The notes under the pieces are model-generated. The model saw nothing but the letters and a program-made list of their open reading frames with translations, had not been told where the DNA came from and made no database searches. Made by a program: the position numbers and the translations under genes. Positions 7,829 to 16,864 of a DNA stretch of 64,000 nucleotides are shown here, piece after piece (within the stretch, counting starts at the first letter, position 1; each line of letters opens with the position of its first letter). The DNA is from Paracoccaceae bacterium (lineage in GTDB: Bacteria > Pseudomonadota > Alphaproteobacteria > Rhodobacterales > Rhodobacteraceae). The stretch spans positions 27,374 to 91,373 of the forward strand of contig JALSKC010000083.1 in NCBI GenBank assembly GCA_026989055.1. Direction: 5' to 3'.

Positions 7829-9321
7829 TTCTTCTTGCCGAAGCCCGAGAGGCCGGGGGGAAGCGCCATGCCGCCGCCGAGGCCGGGCAGCCTGCCGCCC
7901 ATCTGTTTCGCCGCGGCTTCGAGCGCGGCCGGGTCCATGCCGGCGCCCATGTCGGCGGGCAGACCGCCCTTGCCGAACATGCCCTTCATCGCCTGTTTCA
8001 GCATGCCGCCCTTGCCCATGCGCCCCATCTTTTTCATCATGTCCGCCATCTGGCGGTGCATCTTCAGGAGCTTGTTGAGGTCGGAAACCTCAAGGCCGGC
8101 GCCGCGCGCGATGCGTTTCTTGCGGCTGGCCTGCAGGATCTGCGGGTTGGCGCGTTCGCGCTTGGTCATCGACTGGATCAGCGCGATCTGGCGGCGGATG
8201 ATGGCGTCGTCGAAGCCCGCGGCCTCGACCTGTTTCTTCATCTTGCCCATGCCGGGCATCATCGCCATGATGCCTTCCATCCCGCCCATCTTTTGCATCT
8301 GTTCGAGCTGCATCTTCAGGTCGTTCATGTTGAAGCGGCCCTTCTGGAAGCGCTTCATCATGCGTTCGGCCTGTTCGGCCTCGATGGTTTCCTGGGCCTT
8401 TTCGACGAGGCTGACGATGTCGCCCATGCCCAGGATGCGCCCGGCGATGCGTTCGGCGTGGAATTCCTCCAGCGCGTCGAGCTTTTCGCCGAGGCCGACG
8501 AACCTGATCGGCTTGCCGGTGGCCGCGCGCATGGACAGCGCCGCCCCGCCGCGCCCGTCGCCGTCCATCCGGGTGAGCACGACGCCGGTGATGCCGATCT
8601 TGTCGTCGAATTCCTGCGCCACCTCGACGGCGACCTGGCCGGTAAGGCCATCGACCACCAGCAGCGTTTCGCGCGGGCTGACCGCGTTGCGGACCTCCTC
8701 GACCTCCCTCATCAGGGCCTCGTCGATGTGCAGCCGCCCGGCGGTGTCGAGCAGATAGACATCGTAGCCGCCCATGGTCGCCTGCTGGCGCGCGCGTTTT
8801 GCGATCTGCACCGGGGTTTCGCCGGGCACGATCGGCAGGGTGTCGACACCGATCTGGTTGCCGAGCACGGCAAGCTGTTCCATCGCCGCCGGGCGGTAGA
8901 CGTCGAGCGAGGCCATCAGCACGCGCTTGCCGTCCCTTTCCTTCAGCCTTTTCGCGATCTTGCCGGTGGTGGTGGTCTTGCCGCCGCCCTGAAGCCCGAC
9001 CATCAGGATCGGGGCCGGCGGGTTGTCGACCTTGAGCGTGCCGGGGTCTTCGTCGTCGCCCTGCAGCACGTGCACCAGCTCGTCATGCACGATCTTGACG
9101 ACCTGCTGGCCGGGGGTGACCGATTTCGTGACCGCCTGGCCGGTGGCCTTTTCCTGCACCCGCCTGATGAAGTCGCGCACCACCGGCAGCGAAACGTCGG
9201 CCTCCAGCAGCGCCACGCGCACCTCGCGCAGGGCCGTCTTCACGTCATCCTCCGACAGCGCGCCCTGGCGGGTGAGCCGGTCGAAGACGCCGGACAGGCG
9301 TTCGGAGAGGTTTTCAAACAT
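7825..9321 (-). CDS. ffh: Signal recognition particle GTPase Ffh
   Basis: Protein part of SRP, which binds signal sequences at the ribosome and docks with FtsY. The 498 residues show the N helical bundle, then the G domain (GLQGGGKTTTTGKIA as G1, DTAGRL as G3, TRMDGDGRGG as G4), and a methionine-rich M domain (GGMEGIMAMMPGMGKMKK and the MKKMGRMGKGGM tail) that binds 4.5S RNA and signal peptides. The start MFENLSERL is the family start; the open frame extends 36 codons further but is not conserved-looking. Its stop is coupled to the GNAT series. No 4.5S RNA gene was seen. Confidence 0.95.
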   Translation of the reverse strand: MFENLSERLSGVFDRLTRQGALSEDDVKTALREVRVALLEADVSLPVVRDFIRRVQEKATGQAVTKSVTPGQQVVKIVHDELVHVLQGDDEDPGTLKVDNPPAPILMVGLQGGGKTTTTGKIAKRLKERDGKRVLMASLDVYRPAAMEQLAVLGNQIGVDTLPIVPGETPVQIAKRARQQATMGGYDVYLLDTAGRLHIDEALMREVEEVRNAVSPRETLLVVDGLTGQVAVEVAQEFDDKIGITGVVLTRMDGDGRGGAALSMRAATGKPIRFVGLGEKLDALEEFHAERIAGRILGMGDIVSLVEKAQETIEAEQAERMMKRFQKGRFNMNDLKMQLEQMQKMGGMEGIMAMMPGMGKMKKQVEAAGFDDAIIRRQIALIQSMTKRERANPQILQASRKKRIARGAGLEVSDLNKLLKMHRQMADMMKKMGRMGKGGMLKQAMKGMFGKGGLPADMGAGMDPAALEAAAKQMGGRLPGLGGGMALPPGLSGFGKKK

Positions 9322-9524
9322 GCCTTCGGCCCTTTCGTCCGGTTTCGGGGCGCTCCCGCCCGGGGAAGCAGCGGGGGAGCGGCGGCTCAACTGGCCGGTG
9401 CGCCGGAGCCGGCACGCCGGGGCGCCCAACGGGAAACGCGCCAGTGGGCGCGACGCGCTGACTGGCGGCGATCCCCGGCAGGACGCGGGGACCGGAAGTT
9501 TGGCGGCTTCCGGCTGCTGGAGCG

Positions 9525-9553
9525 CTGATAAGCGGGGGCGGGGGGCGAGTCAA
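9525..9553 (-). promoter_or_regulatory. Predicted sigma70-type promoter of the ffh operon
   Basis: On the minus strand TTGACT (9553-9548), 17 bases, then TATCAG (9530-9525) matches a housekeeping promoter well. It would start transcription near 9518, about 200 bases before ffh. The -35 box lies in a 19-bp unit that is duplicated, so a second TTGACT sits 19 bp further upstream without its own -10 box. Confidence 0.55.
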
Positions 9554-9578
9554 GGGGCGGGGGGCGAGTCAAGGGGCG
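9541..9578. repeat. 19-bp perfect tandem duplication carrying the -35 box
   Basis: GGGGGCGAGTCAAGGGGCG occurs twice in direct succession (9541-9559, 9560-9578), with partial copies on both flanks. The rest of the ffh upstream gap (9322-9695) shows no gene. Confidence 0.9.
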
Positions 9579-9695
9579 GGTCAGGGAGCGGAACGGTGGG
9601 GCGACTGCGCGCTCGGCGGCGGCAAGGAGGATCGGCGACGAGGGGCGATGACGAGGAGTATTCCGCCCGGCGGTGCTGGCGGCTAAGGTAAGAGA

Positions 9696-10463
9696 ATGCG
9701 CGAAGGGGTGATCTATGTGGCCACCGGGGCCGATTATCTGGAGCTGGCACGGGCCTCGGCGGAAAGCCTGCGCGCCGTGGCGCCGCATCTGGCGGTGGAT
9801 CTGTTCACCGATCAGCCGGTGGCGACGGGGCTGTTCGACCGGGTGCACCCGGTCGAGCGCGTCCACGCCCGTGCCAAGCTGGAATGCATGGCGCGCAGCC
9901 GTTTCGAGCGCACGCTCTATCTGGATTGCGACACGCTGGTGGTGGGCGATCCGAGCGACGGCTTCGACCTGCTGGAGCGTTTCGACCTGGCGCTGGCGCA
10001 TGACGTGCGCCGGGCCTCGGCGCTGATCCGCGCGGGGCTGGACGAGCAGACTCCCTATCCCTTTCCGCAGCTCAACGCCGGCGTGGTGTTCTACCGGATG
10101 ACCGGCGCGGTGCGCGCCTTTCTCGGGGAATGGGCGGCGCGGTTCCACGCCAGCGGGCAGCCGCGCGACCAGGTGGTGCTGAAGGACATGCTCTGGCGCA
10201 CGGATCTGCGCCTCTACGTGCTGCCGCCGGAATACAACCTGCGCCGGCTGACCATGCTGGATGCCTGGGAGCCGCTGGACGCGCGGGTGAAGATCATCCA
10301 CAGCCACCGGCTGCTGGATCACCTGAGGGTTCCCGGGGCGCGGCGGGTGCGCAGCCTCGAGGAGCTTCTGGCCCTGGAGCGCGCGGCACACGAAAAGGAG
10401 TGGCGCGCGGCGGGCGTGCCGCCCGGCGGGCGGGCGGCACATCTGACGGGCGGGCGCGGCTGA
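9696..10463 (+). CDS. Glycosyltransferase, family-8-like nucleotide-diphospho-sugar transferase
   Basis: A 255-residue cytosolic GT-A protein. The region RTLYLDCDTLVVGDP near residue 75 carries the DxD metal/sugar-nucleotide motif typical of GT8 and related families. LNAGVVFYRM further on is a typical GT8 acceptor-side strand. Donor and acceptor are unknown. It stands alone on the plus strand, divergent from ffh, and its C-terminus faces the CDGSH gene tail to tail. Confidence 0.75.
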   Translation: MREGVIYVATGADYLELARASAESLRAVAPHLAVDLFTDQPVATGLFDRVHPVERVHARAKLECMARSRFERTLYLDCDTLVVGDPSDGFDLLERFDLALAHDVRRASALIRAGLDEQTPYPFPQLNAGVVFYRMTGAVRAFLGEWAARFHASGQPRDQVVLKDMLWRTDLRLYVLPPEYNLRRLTMLDAWEPLDARVKIIHSHRLLDHLRVPGARRVRSLEELLALERAAHEKEWRAAGVPPGGRAAHLTGGRG

Positions 10464-10470
10464 TCCGGTT

Positions 10471-10665
10471 TCAGCCGGTCCAGCCCTCGCGCGAATGGGA
10501 GCCGTCGCAGAAGGGCTTGTTCTTCGACAGGCCGCAGCGGCACAGGAACATCCTGGGTTTCGCCTCGCCGGTGCTGCCGTCTGGCAGGACCAGTTCTCCG
10601 ATGCCGGTCACGACATAGGGGCCGTCCTTCGTGACGGTGACGCTGGGTCTGGTCTGTTCGCTCAT
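10471..10665 (-). CDS. CDGSH-type 2Fe-2S protein
   Basis: A 64-residue protein whose second half carries one full CDGSH motif, CRCGLSKNKPFCDGSH: three cysteines and one histidine that bind a labile 2Fe-2S cluster. The N-terminal half (SVTVTKDGPYVVTG) is the usual beta segment of short bacterial CDGSH proteins. An AGGAGGAG ribosome site precedes ATG. Its role is unknown, probably redox or Fe-S sensing. It is divergent from the EamA exporter across 78 bp. Confidence 0.88.
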   Translation of the reverse strand: MSEQTRPSVTVTKDGPYVVTGIGELVLPDGSTGEAKPRMFLCRCGLSKNKPFCDGSHSREGWTG

Positions 10666-10743
10666 CCTGTCTCCTCCTGTTCGGTTCTGCCGGATGTGTC
10701 GGCGGAAATCTTTTCCGATTGCATCGCCGTGATCAAAGGGCGA

Positions 10744-11694
10744 ATGATCGCACCCATGCGCGCGCTTGCGAAGATCATCGCCGGAGTTCCGTCGCGGGCG
10801 GGGGCGTCGGGCCAGGCGGCCCGGGGACATCTGGCCATGCTGCTGTTCTCGGCGCTGGTCGCCGGCTCGTTCTCGCTGGGAGCGCTGGCCGCCAACGAGA
10901 TCGCTCCGACGGCGCTGAATGCGGTGCGTTTCCTGATCGCCGGCAGCGTCATCGGTGCCGTCGCCTGGGCCTCCGGCGGGCTGACGCGCCGGGCCTTGCG
11001 CGCCCCCTGGCGCTATGCGCTGATGGGCGGGCTGTTCGCGGTCTATTTCGTGCTGATGTTCGAGGGGCTGAAGAGTGCGCCGCCGGTTTCCTCGGCGGCG
11101 GTGTTCACGCTGACCCCGGCGATGTCGGCGCTGTTCGGCTGGCTGCTGCTGCGCCAGGTGCTGACGCCGCGCATGGCGCTGGCGCTGGCGGTCGGGGCGG
11201 CCGGCGCGCTGTGGGTGATCTTTCGCGCCGAGCTGGACGCGCTGCTGGCGTTTCGCATCGGTGCCGGGGAGAGGATATTCTTCATCGGCTGCGTGGCTCA
11301 CGCGCTCTATACGCCGCTGGTGCGGCTTCTGAACCGGGGCGAATCGGCGCTGGTGTTCAGCTTCGGGATGATGGTGGCGGGGTTTCTTGTCCTGCTGGCC
11401 TGGGGCTGGAACGACCTGCGCGCCACCGACTGGGCGGCGCTGCCGCCGATCGTCTGGATCACCATCGCCTATACCTCTCTGGCCGCCAGCGCGATGACCT
11501 TCGTGCTGTTGCAGTTCGCCACCCTGCGCCTGCCGGCCTCGAAGGTGATGGCCTATACCTATCTGACTCCGAGCTGGGTGATCCTGTGGGAGATCGCCCT
11601 GGGCCACGGGGCCCCGCGCCCGCTGGTCCTGGTCGGGGTGGGGCTGACGGTGCTGGCGCTCCGGCTGCTGCTGAAAGACGAACGAGGCGGCTGA
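10744..11694 (+). CDS. EamA/DMT-family transporter
   Basis: About 316 residues with ten predicted membrane segments in two EamA halves, one near residues 35-155 and one near 175-310. The motif ALNAVRFLIAG in the first half and AYTYLTPSWVILWE in the second are typical of the drug/metabolite exporter superfamily. The substrate is unknown. The ATG at 10744 follows an AAGGG site; the ATG at 10756 is an alternative. A minus-strand ArsR gene converges on it. Confidence 0.82.
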   Translation: MIAPMRALAKIIAGVPSRAGASGQAARGHLAMLLFSALVAGSFSLGALAANEIAPTALNAVRFLIAGSVIGAVAWASGGLTRRALRAPWRYALMGGLFAVYFVLMFEGLKSAPPVSSAAVFTLTPAMSALFGWLLLRQVLTPRMALALAVGAAGALWVIFRAELDALLAFRIGAGERIFFIGCVAHALYTPLVRLLNRGESALVFSFGMMVAGFLVLLAWGWNDLRATDWAALPPIVWITIAYTSLAASAMTFVLLQFATLRLPASKVMAYTYLTPSWVILWEIALGHGAPRPLVLVGVGLTVLALRLLLKDERGG

Positions 11695-11700
11695 GGCGGC

Positions 11701-12027
11701 CTATTCCGACCCCAGTTCGCGGTTCACGAAGGCTTCGAAGGCGTCAAGATCCACCGGTTCGAACTGTCCGAAGCCCTGCATCCAGACGCTGGCCTCGCGC
11801 AGGGCGTCGGGTTCCAGCCGGCACCATCTTACCCGGCCGCGTCTTTCCTGGCTGATCAGCCCGGCCCGGGCCAGGATGCCGAGATGCTTGGAGATCGCCG
11901 CCAGCGACATCTCGAAGGGTTCGGCCACGTCGGTCACCGCCATGTCGTCCTCCAGCAACATGGACAGGATTTTCCGGCGGGTCGGGTCCGACAGGGCGGA
12001 AAAGACGGCATCAAGGCGGCTGCGCAT
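11701..12027 (-). CDS. ArsR-family transcriptional regulator
   Basis: A 108-residue winged-helix protein: VFSALSDPTRRKILSMLLEDD (helices 1-2), AVTDVAEPFEMSLAAISKHLGILARAGL (recognition region) and the wing QERRGRVRWCRLEP. There is no cysteine pair of the arsenic/metal type, so it is probably of the non-metal ArsR group. I chose ATG 12027; a TTG at 12150 would add 41 poorly conserved-looking residues. It is divergent from the ATP synthase operon, whose promoter lies in the shared gap. Its targets are unknown. Confidence 0.82.
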   Translation of the reverse strand: MRSRLDAVFSALSDPTRRKILSMLLEDDMAVTDVAEPFEMSLAAISKHLGILARAGLISQERRGRVRWCRLEPDALREASVWMQGFGQFEPVDLDAFEAFVNRELGSE

Positions 12028-12185
12028 GGTGCGGATAAAGCCTGTCGCTCCCGGATCGTCAACCGGCAGGTTGAACTTGCCCCGGAGCGCGGCGCGGCAT
12101 CCTGTCCGGCGCGGAAATTCGCGCCCTGGAATGATATTGTTTGAAATCAATACGTTGTCTGCTTTCCGCGGGGGCGAGTCAGCGC

Positions 12186-12214
12186 TTGACTCCGGTTCGG
12201 ACGGTTCCTAGTGT
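12186..12214 (+). promoter_or_regulatory. Predicted promoter of the F0 ATP synthase operon
   Basis: TTGACT (12186-12191), a 17-base spacer and TAGTGT (12209-12214) lie 29 bases before atpI. The spacing is ideal, the -35 box is one mismatch from consensus, and it is the only good match in this gap. Confidence 0.6.
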
Positions 12215-12242
12215 CCGGCCGACCGTTCACAGGGGGCCGGAC

Positions 12243-12635
12243 ATGGCTGATCCGACCGGCAGGGGGAACCCGGGCAGGGAACACCCGGAAGGCCCGGAAG
12301 ACAGCGCCCGCCTGGCGGACCTGGAGGCGCGGCTGGCACGGGCCAGGCAGGCCCGTTCCCCGGATTCCGGGGGGCAGGCCGGCAAGAGCCTCGGCCAGGC
12401 CGGCCAGGCCTGGAGGATGGTCGTCGAGCTGGTCGTGGGAATCGCGATCGGCGCCGGCATGGGATACGGGCTGGATGTGCTGTTCGGCACGAGCCCCTGG
12501 TTTCTCGTGCCGTTCACGCTGCTGGGTTTCGCGGCCGGGGTGAGAACCATGCTTCGCACCGCCGAGGAGCTCCGGCAGGAAGAGGATGACACCGCGGTCC
12601 CGCCGGCCGCAGGAGACGAAGGCGAGGGGGAATAG
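12243..12635 (+). CDS. atpI: ATP synthase accessory protein AtpI/AtpZ family
   Basis: A 130-residue protein with a charged N-terminus (residues 1-55) and two membrane helices (about 60-80 and 85-105): [20 protein letters not shown], then [18 protein letters not shown]. This is the AtpI-type two-helix protein that helps assemble the c-ring and may carry Mg2+/Ca2+. It is first in the operon, two bases before atpB. ATG 12243 is preferred; the open upstream frame is not protein-like. Confidence 0.88.
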   Translation: MADPTGRGNPGREHPEGPEDSARLADLEARLARARQARSPDSGGQAGKSLGQAGQAWRMVVELVVGIAIGAGMGYGLDVLFGTSPWFLVPFTLLGFAAGVRTMLRTAEELRQEEDDTAVPPAAGDEGEGE

Positions 12636-12637
12636 AC

Positions 12638-13387
12638 GTGGCGGCAGACGCGCAACCGGAAGCCCTGGAGTTCTACCCGATGAAGCAGTTCGCCCTCGAG
12701 CCGCTGTTCGGCCAGGGCGAGATCCACTGGTACACGCCCACCAACGCGACCCTCTGGATGGGGCTGGCGATCCTGACGATCACGCTGCTGCTGGTGGTCG
12801 GCACCCGCCGGCGTGCGATCGTGCCCAGCCGCACCCAGTCGATCGGCGAGCTGGCCTACGGGTTCGTCCACAAGATGGTGGAAGACGTGGCGGGCAAGGA
12901 GGGGCTGAAATACTTCCCCTACATCATGACGCTGTTCATGTTCATCGTTACCGCGAACTTCCTCGGCCTGATCCCGATGAGCTTTTCCGTCACCTCGCAT
13001 ATCGCCGTCACCGTGGTGATGGCGCTGATGGTGTTCGTCTCGGTGACGCTGATCGGCTTCTTCAAGCACGGAATCGGCTTCCTGAAGCTGTTCTGGGTCT
13101 CTTCGGCGCCGGCGGCGCTGCGCCCGGTGCTGGCGGTGATCGAGGTCATTTCCTACTTCGTGCGCCCGGTCAGCCACTCGATCCGTCTGGCCGGCAACGT
13201 GATGGCCGGACATGCGGTGATCAAGGTCTTCGCCACCTTTGGCGGCATCGCCCTGATCACGCCCCTGTCGCTTGTCGGCATCGTGGCGATCTTCGCCATG
13301 GATGTGCTGGTGGCCTTCATCCAGGCCTATGTCTTCACCATCCTGACCTGCGTGTATCTGAAGGATGCGCTGCATCCGGCACACTAG
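12638..13387 (+). CDS. atpB: F0 ATP synthase subunit a
   Basis: A 249-residue membrane stator subunit that forms the proton half-channels with the c-ring. The essential arginine is in [13 protein letters not shown], and the last helices ([19 protein letters not shown]) are typical. It starts with GTG at 12638 behind a GAGGGGG site, two bases after atpI. In many alphaproteobacteria the F0 genes are separate from F1, as here. Confidence 0.96.
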   Translation: MAADAQPEALEFYPMKQFALEPLFGQGEIHWYTPTNATLWMGLAILTITLLLVVGTRRRAIVPSRTQSIGELAYGFVHKMVEDVAGKEGLKYFPYIMTLFMFIVTANFLGLIPMSFSVTSHIAVTVVMALMVFVSVTLIGFFKHGIGFLKLFWVSSAPAALRPVLAVIEVISYFVRPVSHSIRLAGNVMAGHAVIKVFATFGGIALITPLSLVGIVAIFAMDVLVAFIQAYVFTILTCVYLKDALHPAH

Positions 13388-13437
13388 GGGAAGGATCCCG
13401 AAATCCTGCCAATTCCAACCTCAAGGAGAATTCGACA

Positions 13438-13674
13438 ATGGAAGGCGATATCGTACAAATGGGCGCATACATCGGCGCGGGCCTGGCTTGCATGGGCATG
13501 GGCGGGGCTGCCGTCGGCGTGGGCAACATCGTGGGCAACTTCCTGTCCGGCGCCCTGCGCAACCCCTCGGCCGCCGGGGGCCAGACCGCGATGCTGTTCA
13601 TCGGTATCGCGTTTGCGGAAGCCTTCGGGATCTTCTCGTTCCTGGTTGCGCTTCTGCTGATGTTCGCCGTCTGA
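13438..13674 (+). CDS. atpE: F0 ATP synthase subunit c
   Basis: The proteolipid of the rotor ring: 78 residues, two hydrophobic helices joined by the polar loop ALRNPSA. The proton-binding carboxylate is glutamate 61 ([10 protein letters not shown]). The side chains for Na+ coordination are not evident, so H+ is expected. An AAGGAG ribosome site lies 10 bases before ATG, stronger than for its neighbours, in keeping with the high copy number needed. Confidence 0.97.
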   Translation: MEGDIVQMGAYIGAGLACMGMGGAAVGVGNIVGNFLSGALRNPSAAGGQTAMLFIGIAFAEAFGIFSFLVALLLMFAV

Positions 13675-13760
13675 GATCCGGGAAACATCCTTGAGGCCGG
13701 GTGCGCCCCGCGGGGGCGGCCCGGCGAACGGGGTTCCGGATCGGGTTGCAGGAGGAGCGC

Positions 13761-14327
13761 ATGGCCAAACCCACGACCGAAATCTCCGGCCAGGCCGGCG
13801 ATGCCCTCGCCGGATACGGCGGCAAGGCTGCCCAGGAGGCGGGCATGCCGCAGCTGGATTTCGCGACCTACCCGAACCAGATCTTCTGGCTTCTGGTCAC
13901 CCTGGTGGTGATCTACTTCATCCTCAACCGCCTTGCGCTGCCGCGCATCGCCTCCGTTCTGGCCGAGCGCCAGGACACGATAACCGGCGATCTGGCAATG
14001 GCGGAGGAGCTGAAGCGGAAGGCGGCCGAGGCCGAGGAGGCCTACAACCGGGCGCTGGCCGAGGCGCGCGCCGAGGCGCAGAAGGTGGTGGCCGAAAACA
14101 AGGCCCGGATCCAGGCCGAGCTCGACGAGGCCATCGCCCGGGCCGATGCCGAGATCGCGGCCAGAAGCGCGGAGAGCGAGGCGAAGATCGCCGAAATCCG
14201 CAAGGGCGCGATGGATGCGGTGAAGGAGGTGGCCACCGCCACCGCAAAGGAGATCGTCGCGGCCTTCGGCGTCAAGGCCGACGGGCGGACGATCGGGCGC
14301 GCCGTCAGCGAACGGCTGAAAGGATAG
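13761..14327 (+). CDS. atpF': F0 ATP synthase subunit b'
   Basis: The second, diverged b-type stator subunit found in photosynthetic and alphaproteobacterial lineages. The 188 residues comprise a soluble N-terminal 45, one membrane helix ([21 protein letters not shown]) and a long charged coiled coil. ATG 13761 follows GGAGGAG. It lies between atpE and atpF, with only 4 bases to the latter. It pairs with AtpF to form a heterodimeric peripheral stalk. Confidence 0.92.
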   Translation: MAKPTTEISGQAGDALAGYGGKAAQEAGMPQLDFATYPNQIFWLLVTLVVIYFILNRLALPRIASVLAERQDTITGDLAMAEELKRKAAEAEEAYNRALAEARAEAQKVVAENKARIQAELDEAIARADAEIAARSAESEAKIAEIRKGAMDAVKEVATATAKEIVAAFGVKADGRTIGRAVSERLKG

Positions 14328-14331
14328 GGCA

Positions 14332-14892
14332 ATGAGGAAACTTCCGGCTTTCATCCTGCTCGTGAGCGTCAGCCCGGCCTTCGCCGGAGGAGGGGAGAAG
14401 TTCCTCTCGCTGCGGAATACGGAATTCGTGGTTCTGGTCGGTTTCCTGCTGTTCGTGGGGATCCTGCTCTATTTCCGCATTCCCTCGCTCGTCGGCGGGC
14501 TGCTCGACAAGCGGGCCGAGAGCATCCGGGCCGAGCTCGACGAGGCAAAGGCCCTGCGCGAAGAGGCGCAGACCCTTCTGGCATCCTTCGAACGCAAGCA
14601 GGTCGAGGTCCGCGATCAGGCCGCGCGGATCGTCGAGCACGCCAGGACGGAAGCCGCGGAAGCGGCGGAAAAGGCGCGCGAGGATCTCAAGGCTTCGATC
14701 GCCCGCCGTCTGGCTGCCGCCGAGGAGCAGATCGCCTCGGCCGAGGCGGCCGCCCTCCGCGAGGTGCGCGACAGCGCGATTCAGGTGGCCGTCGATGCCG
14801 CGCGCGAGGTGATCGCCGCAAAGATGAGCGCGGCCGAGCGCAACCGCCTGGTGGACGAGGCGATCGAGACGGTCGAGAAGCGGCTCCACTGA
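14332..14892 (+). CDS. atpF: F0 ATP synthase subunit b
   Basis: A 186-residue peripheral-stalk subunit. Residues 1-20 (RKLPAFILLVSVSPAFAGG) look like a signal sequence ending in AFA, followed by the true membrane helix (EFVVLVGFLLFVGILLYF) and a long alanine/glutamate-rich coiled coil. Such a cleavable-looking N-terminus is plausible because the b N-terminus faces the periplasm. It is the last gene of the operon, with a terminator-like hairpin 40 bases after the stop. Confidence 0.93.
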   Translation: MRKLPAFILLVSVSPAFAGGGEKFLSLRNTEFVVLVGFLLFVGILLYFRIPSLVGGLLDKRAESIRAELDEAKALREEAQTLLASFERKQVEVRDQAARIVEHARTEAAEAAEKAREDLKASIARRLAAAEEQIASAEAAALREVRDSAIQVAVDAAREVIAAKMSAAERNRLVDEAIETVEKRLH

Positions 14893-14931
14893 GCCGGCCA
14901 GCCGAGCCGACCAGCGGCACGCAAGCCGTCG

Positions 14932-14966
14932 GCCCCGGTCGTGGCTGCGGCCGGGGTCTTTCCTTT
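14932..14966 (+). terminator. Probable terminator of the atp operon
   Basis: GCCCCGG (14932-14938) pairs with CCGGGGT (14951-14957; one G-U pair) around a 12-base loop and is followed by CTTTCCTTT. It is the only hairpin with a T-rich tail in this gap. Confidence 0.5.
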
Positions 14967-15448
14967 CCGGGGAGTGCGGGTCCGGGGCGTGCGGACTTCC
15001 GGAATGCCGGCCGTTCCGGCCGCAGTGCTTCGGCAGCAGAGCCGGGGCGAGTCTGGCGTCGGAGCGCCCCGGCAAGGGGGGCCTGCAAGGAAAGCCCGCC
15101 CACCGTCCCTGCTGCCTCACCCGGGCCGGATGCTGCGGTCGGATGCTGCCAGTCCGCTTCCGGAGATTCCGCTTGACTCTTCGCCTTCGCCCGGCGCATG
15201 TGGCGCCAGACAGCGGGCCCTGCCGCGTGAGCAGTGGCCGCGGACATCGCCGATGTCCGGCCCCGACGCCCGCTGAACGAAGGTTCCCGATTTCACGCGA
15301 GGGGTCCGGCACGAACCTCGGTCTTGCGGGCATTCGGGCACGCGGGATCAGCGGCTTCGGGCAACTCTCCGGCTTCGCCCGCAGACCGCGGTGCATGGCC
15401 GCAACATGCGGCGCCCCTGCAGGTGCGCCTTGAAAGGATGATCCGCAG
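14967..15448. other. Gap without a recognisable gene
   Basis: About 480 bp between the atp terminator and the helicase. Several short frames are open, as expected at this GC content, but none has a family motif or a convincing ribosome site. The helicase itself has a GAAAGGA site near 15432, so this gap probably holds its promoter and a long leader, as is common for cold-inducible RNA helicases. Confidence 0.5.
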
Positions 15449-16687
15449 ATGGATTTCGACATGCTGGGGCTGCACCCCAGGCTGGTGAGAAAGCTCGCCG
15501 AACTGGGGCTTGCCGCCCCGACCCCCATTCAGGCCCGGGCGATCCCGCACGCGATGGACGGGCGCGACGTGATGGGGCTGGCCCAGACCGGCACCGGCAA
15601 GACCGCGGCCTTCGGCCTGCCGATGATCGATGCGTTGCTCAAGGCGGGCACCAGTCCGGCCGCAGGAACCGTGCGCGGGCTGATCCTTGCGCCGACACGC
15701 GAACTGGCCAGGCAGATCGCCGACAACCTGGGCGACTATGCCCAGGGCACGCATCTCGGGATCGACCTTGTGGTTGGCGGCGCCGGGATCAACGGGCAGA
15801 TCCGGCGGCTGGCGCGCGGCACCGATCTCCTGGTGGCCACCCCGGGGCGGCTGATCGACCTGCTGGAGCGGCGGGCGCTGACGCTCGGCCAGACGCGCTA
15901 TCTGGTGCTGGACGAGGCCGATCAGATGCTCGATCTGGGCTTCATTCACGCGTTGCGCAGGATCGCGCCGCTGCTGCCGAGCGAGCGTCAGTCGATGCTG
16001 TTTTCGGCGACCATGCCCAAGCAAATGGCGGAACTGTCCAGGGCCTATCTGAACGACCCGGTGCGCGTCGAGGTTTCGCCGTCCGGCAAGGTGGCCGACA
16101 GGATCGACCAGTCGCTGCATTTCGTCGCCCAGCCCGACAAGCCGGCCAGGCTGATCAGGATGCTTCAGGCGCAGGCCGGCGGCCAGACGCTGGTGTTCGC
16201 ACGTACCAGGCATGGGGCCGAACGGCTGAAAAGGCAGCTCGCAGCGGCGGGCATCGACGCCGGTTCGATCCACGGGAACAAGAGCCAGAGCCAGCGCGAA
16301 CGCGCGATCCGGGCCTTTCGCGACGGCCGGTTGCAGGTGGTGGTCGCCACGGATGTGGCCGCGCGCGGAATCGACATTCCGGGCATCACCCATGTCTACA
16401 ACTACGACCTGCCGAATGTGGCTGCAAACTACGTGCACCGGATCGGCCGCACCGCGCGGGCCGGGCGCGCCGGCATTGCGGTTGCCTTCTGCTCGGCGGC
16501 GGAAATGTCGGAGCTTCGGGCAATCCAGAAGCTGATGAAGCTGGAAATCCCGGTGGCGGGTGGCTCCCCCTGGGCAGCGGAAGACGCGCCCGCGACTGAG
16601 GGACGCGGCGACAGCGCGGGGCGCGGCAGGCAACCGGGAGGCAACCGACGGCGCGCTCGGAGAGGCGGCCGGCGCAAGGCCGCCTGA
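15449..16687 (+). CDS. DEAD-box RNA helicase (RhlE-like)
   Basis: ATP-dependent RNA helicase of 412 residues with all motifs: Q motif (GLAAPTPIQARAIP), I (AQTGTGKT), Ia (PTRELARQ), Ib (TPGRLID), II (DEAD), III (SAT), V (TDVAARGIDIPG) and VI (HRIGRTARAGRAG). The last about 35 residues are a basic Arg/Gly-rich RNA-binding tail. Short-tailed enzymes of this type act in ribosome assembly and RNA turnover. The subgroup (RhlE versus SrmB or RhlB) is uncertain. Confidence 0.92.
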   Translation: MDFDMLGLHPRLVRKLAELGLAAPTPIQARAIPHAMDGRDVMGLAQTGTGKTAAFGLPMIDALLKAGTSPAAGTVRGLILAPTRELARQIADNLGDYAQGTHLGIDLVVGGAGINGQIRRLARGTDLLVATPGRLIDLLERRALTLGQTRYLVLDEADQMLDLGFIHALRRIAPLLPSERQSMLFSATMPKQMAELSRAYLNDPVRVEVSPSGKVADRIDQSLHFVAQPDKPARLIRMLQAQAGGQTLVFARTRHGAERLKRQLAAAGIDAGSIHGNKSQSQRERAIRAFRDGRLQVVVATDVAARGIDIPGITHVYNYDLPNVAANYVHRIGRTARAGRAGIAVAFCSAAEMSELRAIQKLMKLEIPVAGGSPWAAEDAPATEGRGDSAGRGRQPGGNRRRARRGGRRKAA

Positions 16688-16864
16688 TGCGCTGCGCCCG
16701 GCAGCCGGCCGGGTGCAATCGGCGCCGGGACGGCAGGGGGCGCGGCTGCCCGGCGGGTGGGGGACGGTCGCCTGAAACCGGGGGCACTCCCGGGGCACTC
16801 CTGCGGAGCCTCCGGCGTTCCGGAATGTTCACCGGCTGTGCATGGCTGGCCCGGCCCGGGGCGT

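Noticed and set aside
12028..12150. Longer ArsR protein starting at TTG 12150
   Set aside because: The added 41 residues are not typical of the family and the TTG has no ribosome site; ATG 12027 gives the standard N-terminus.
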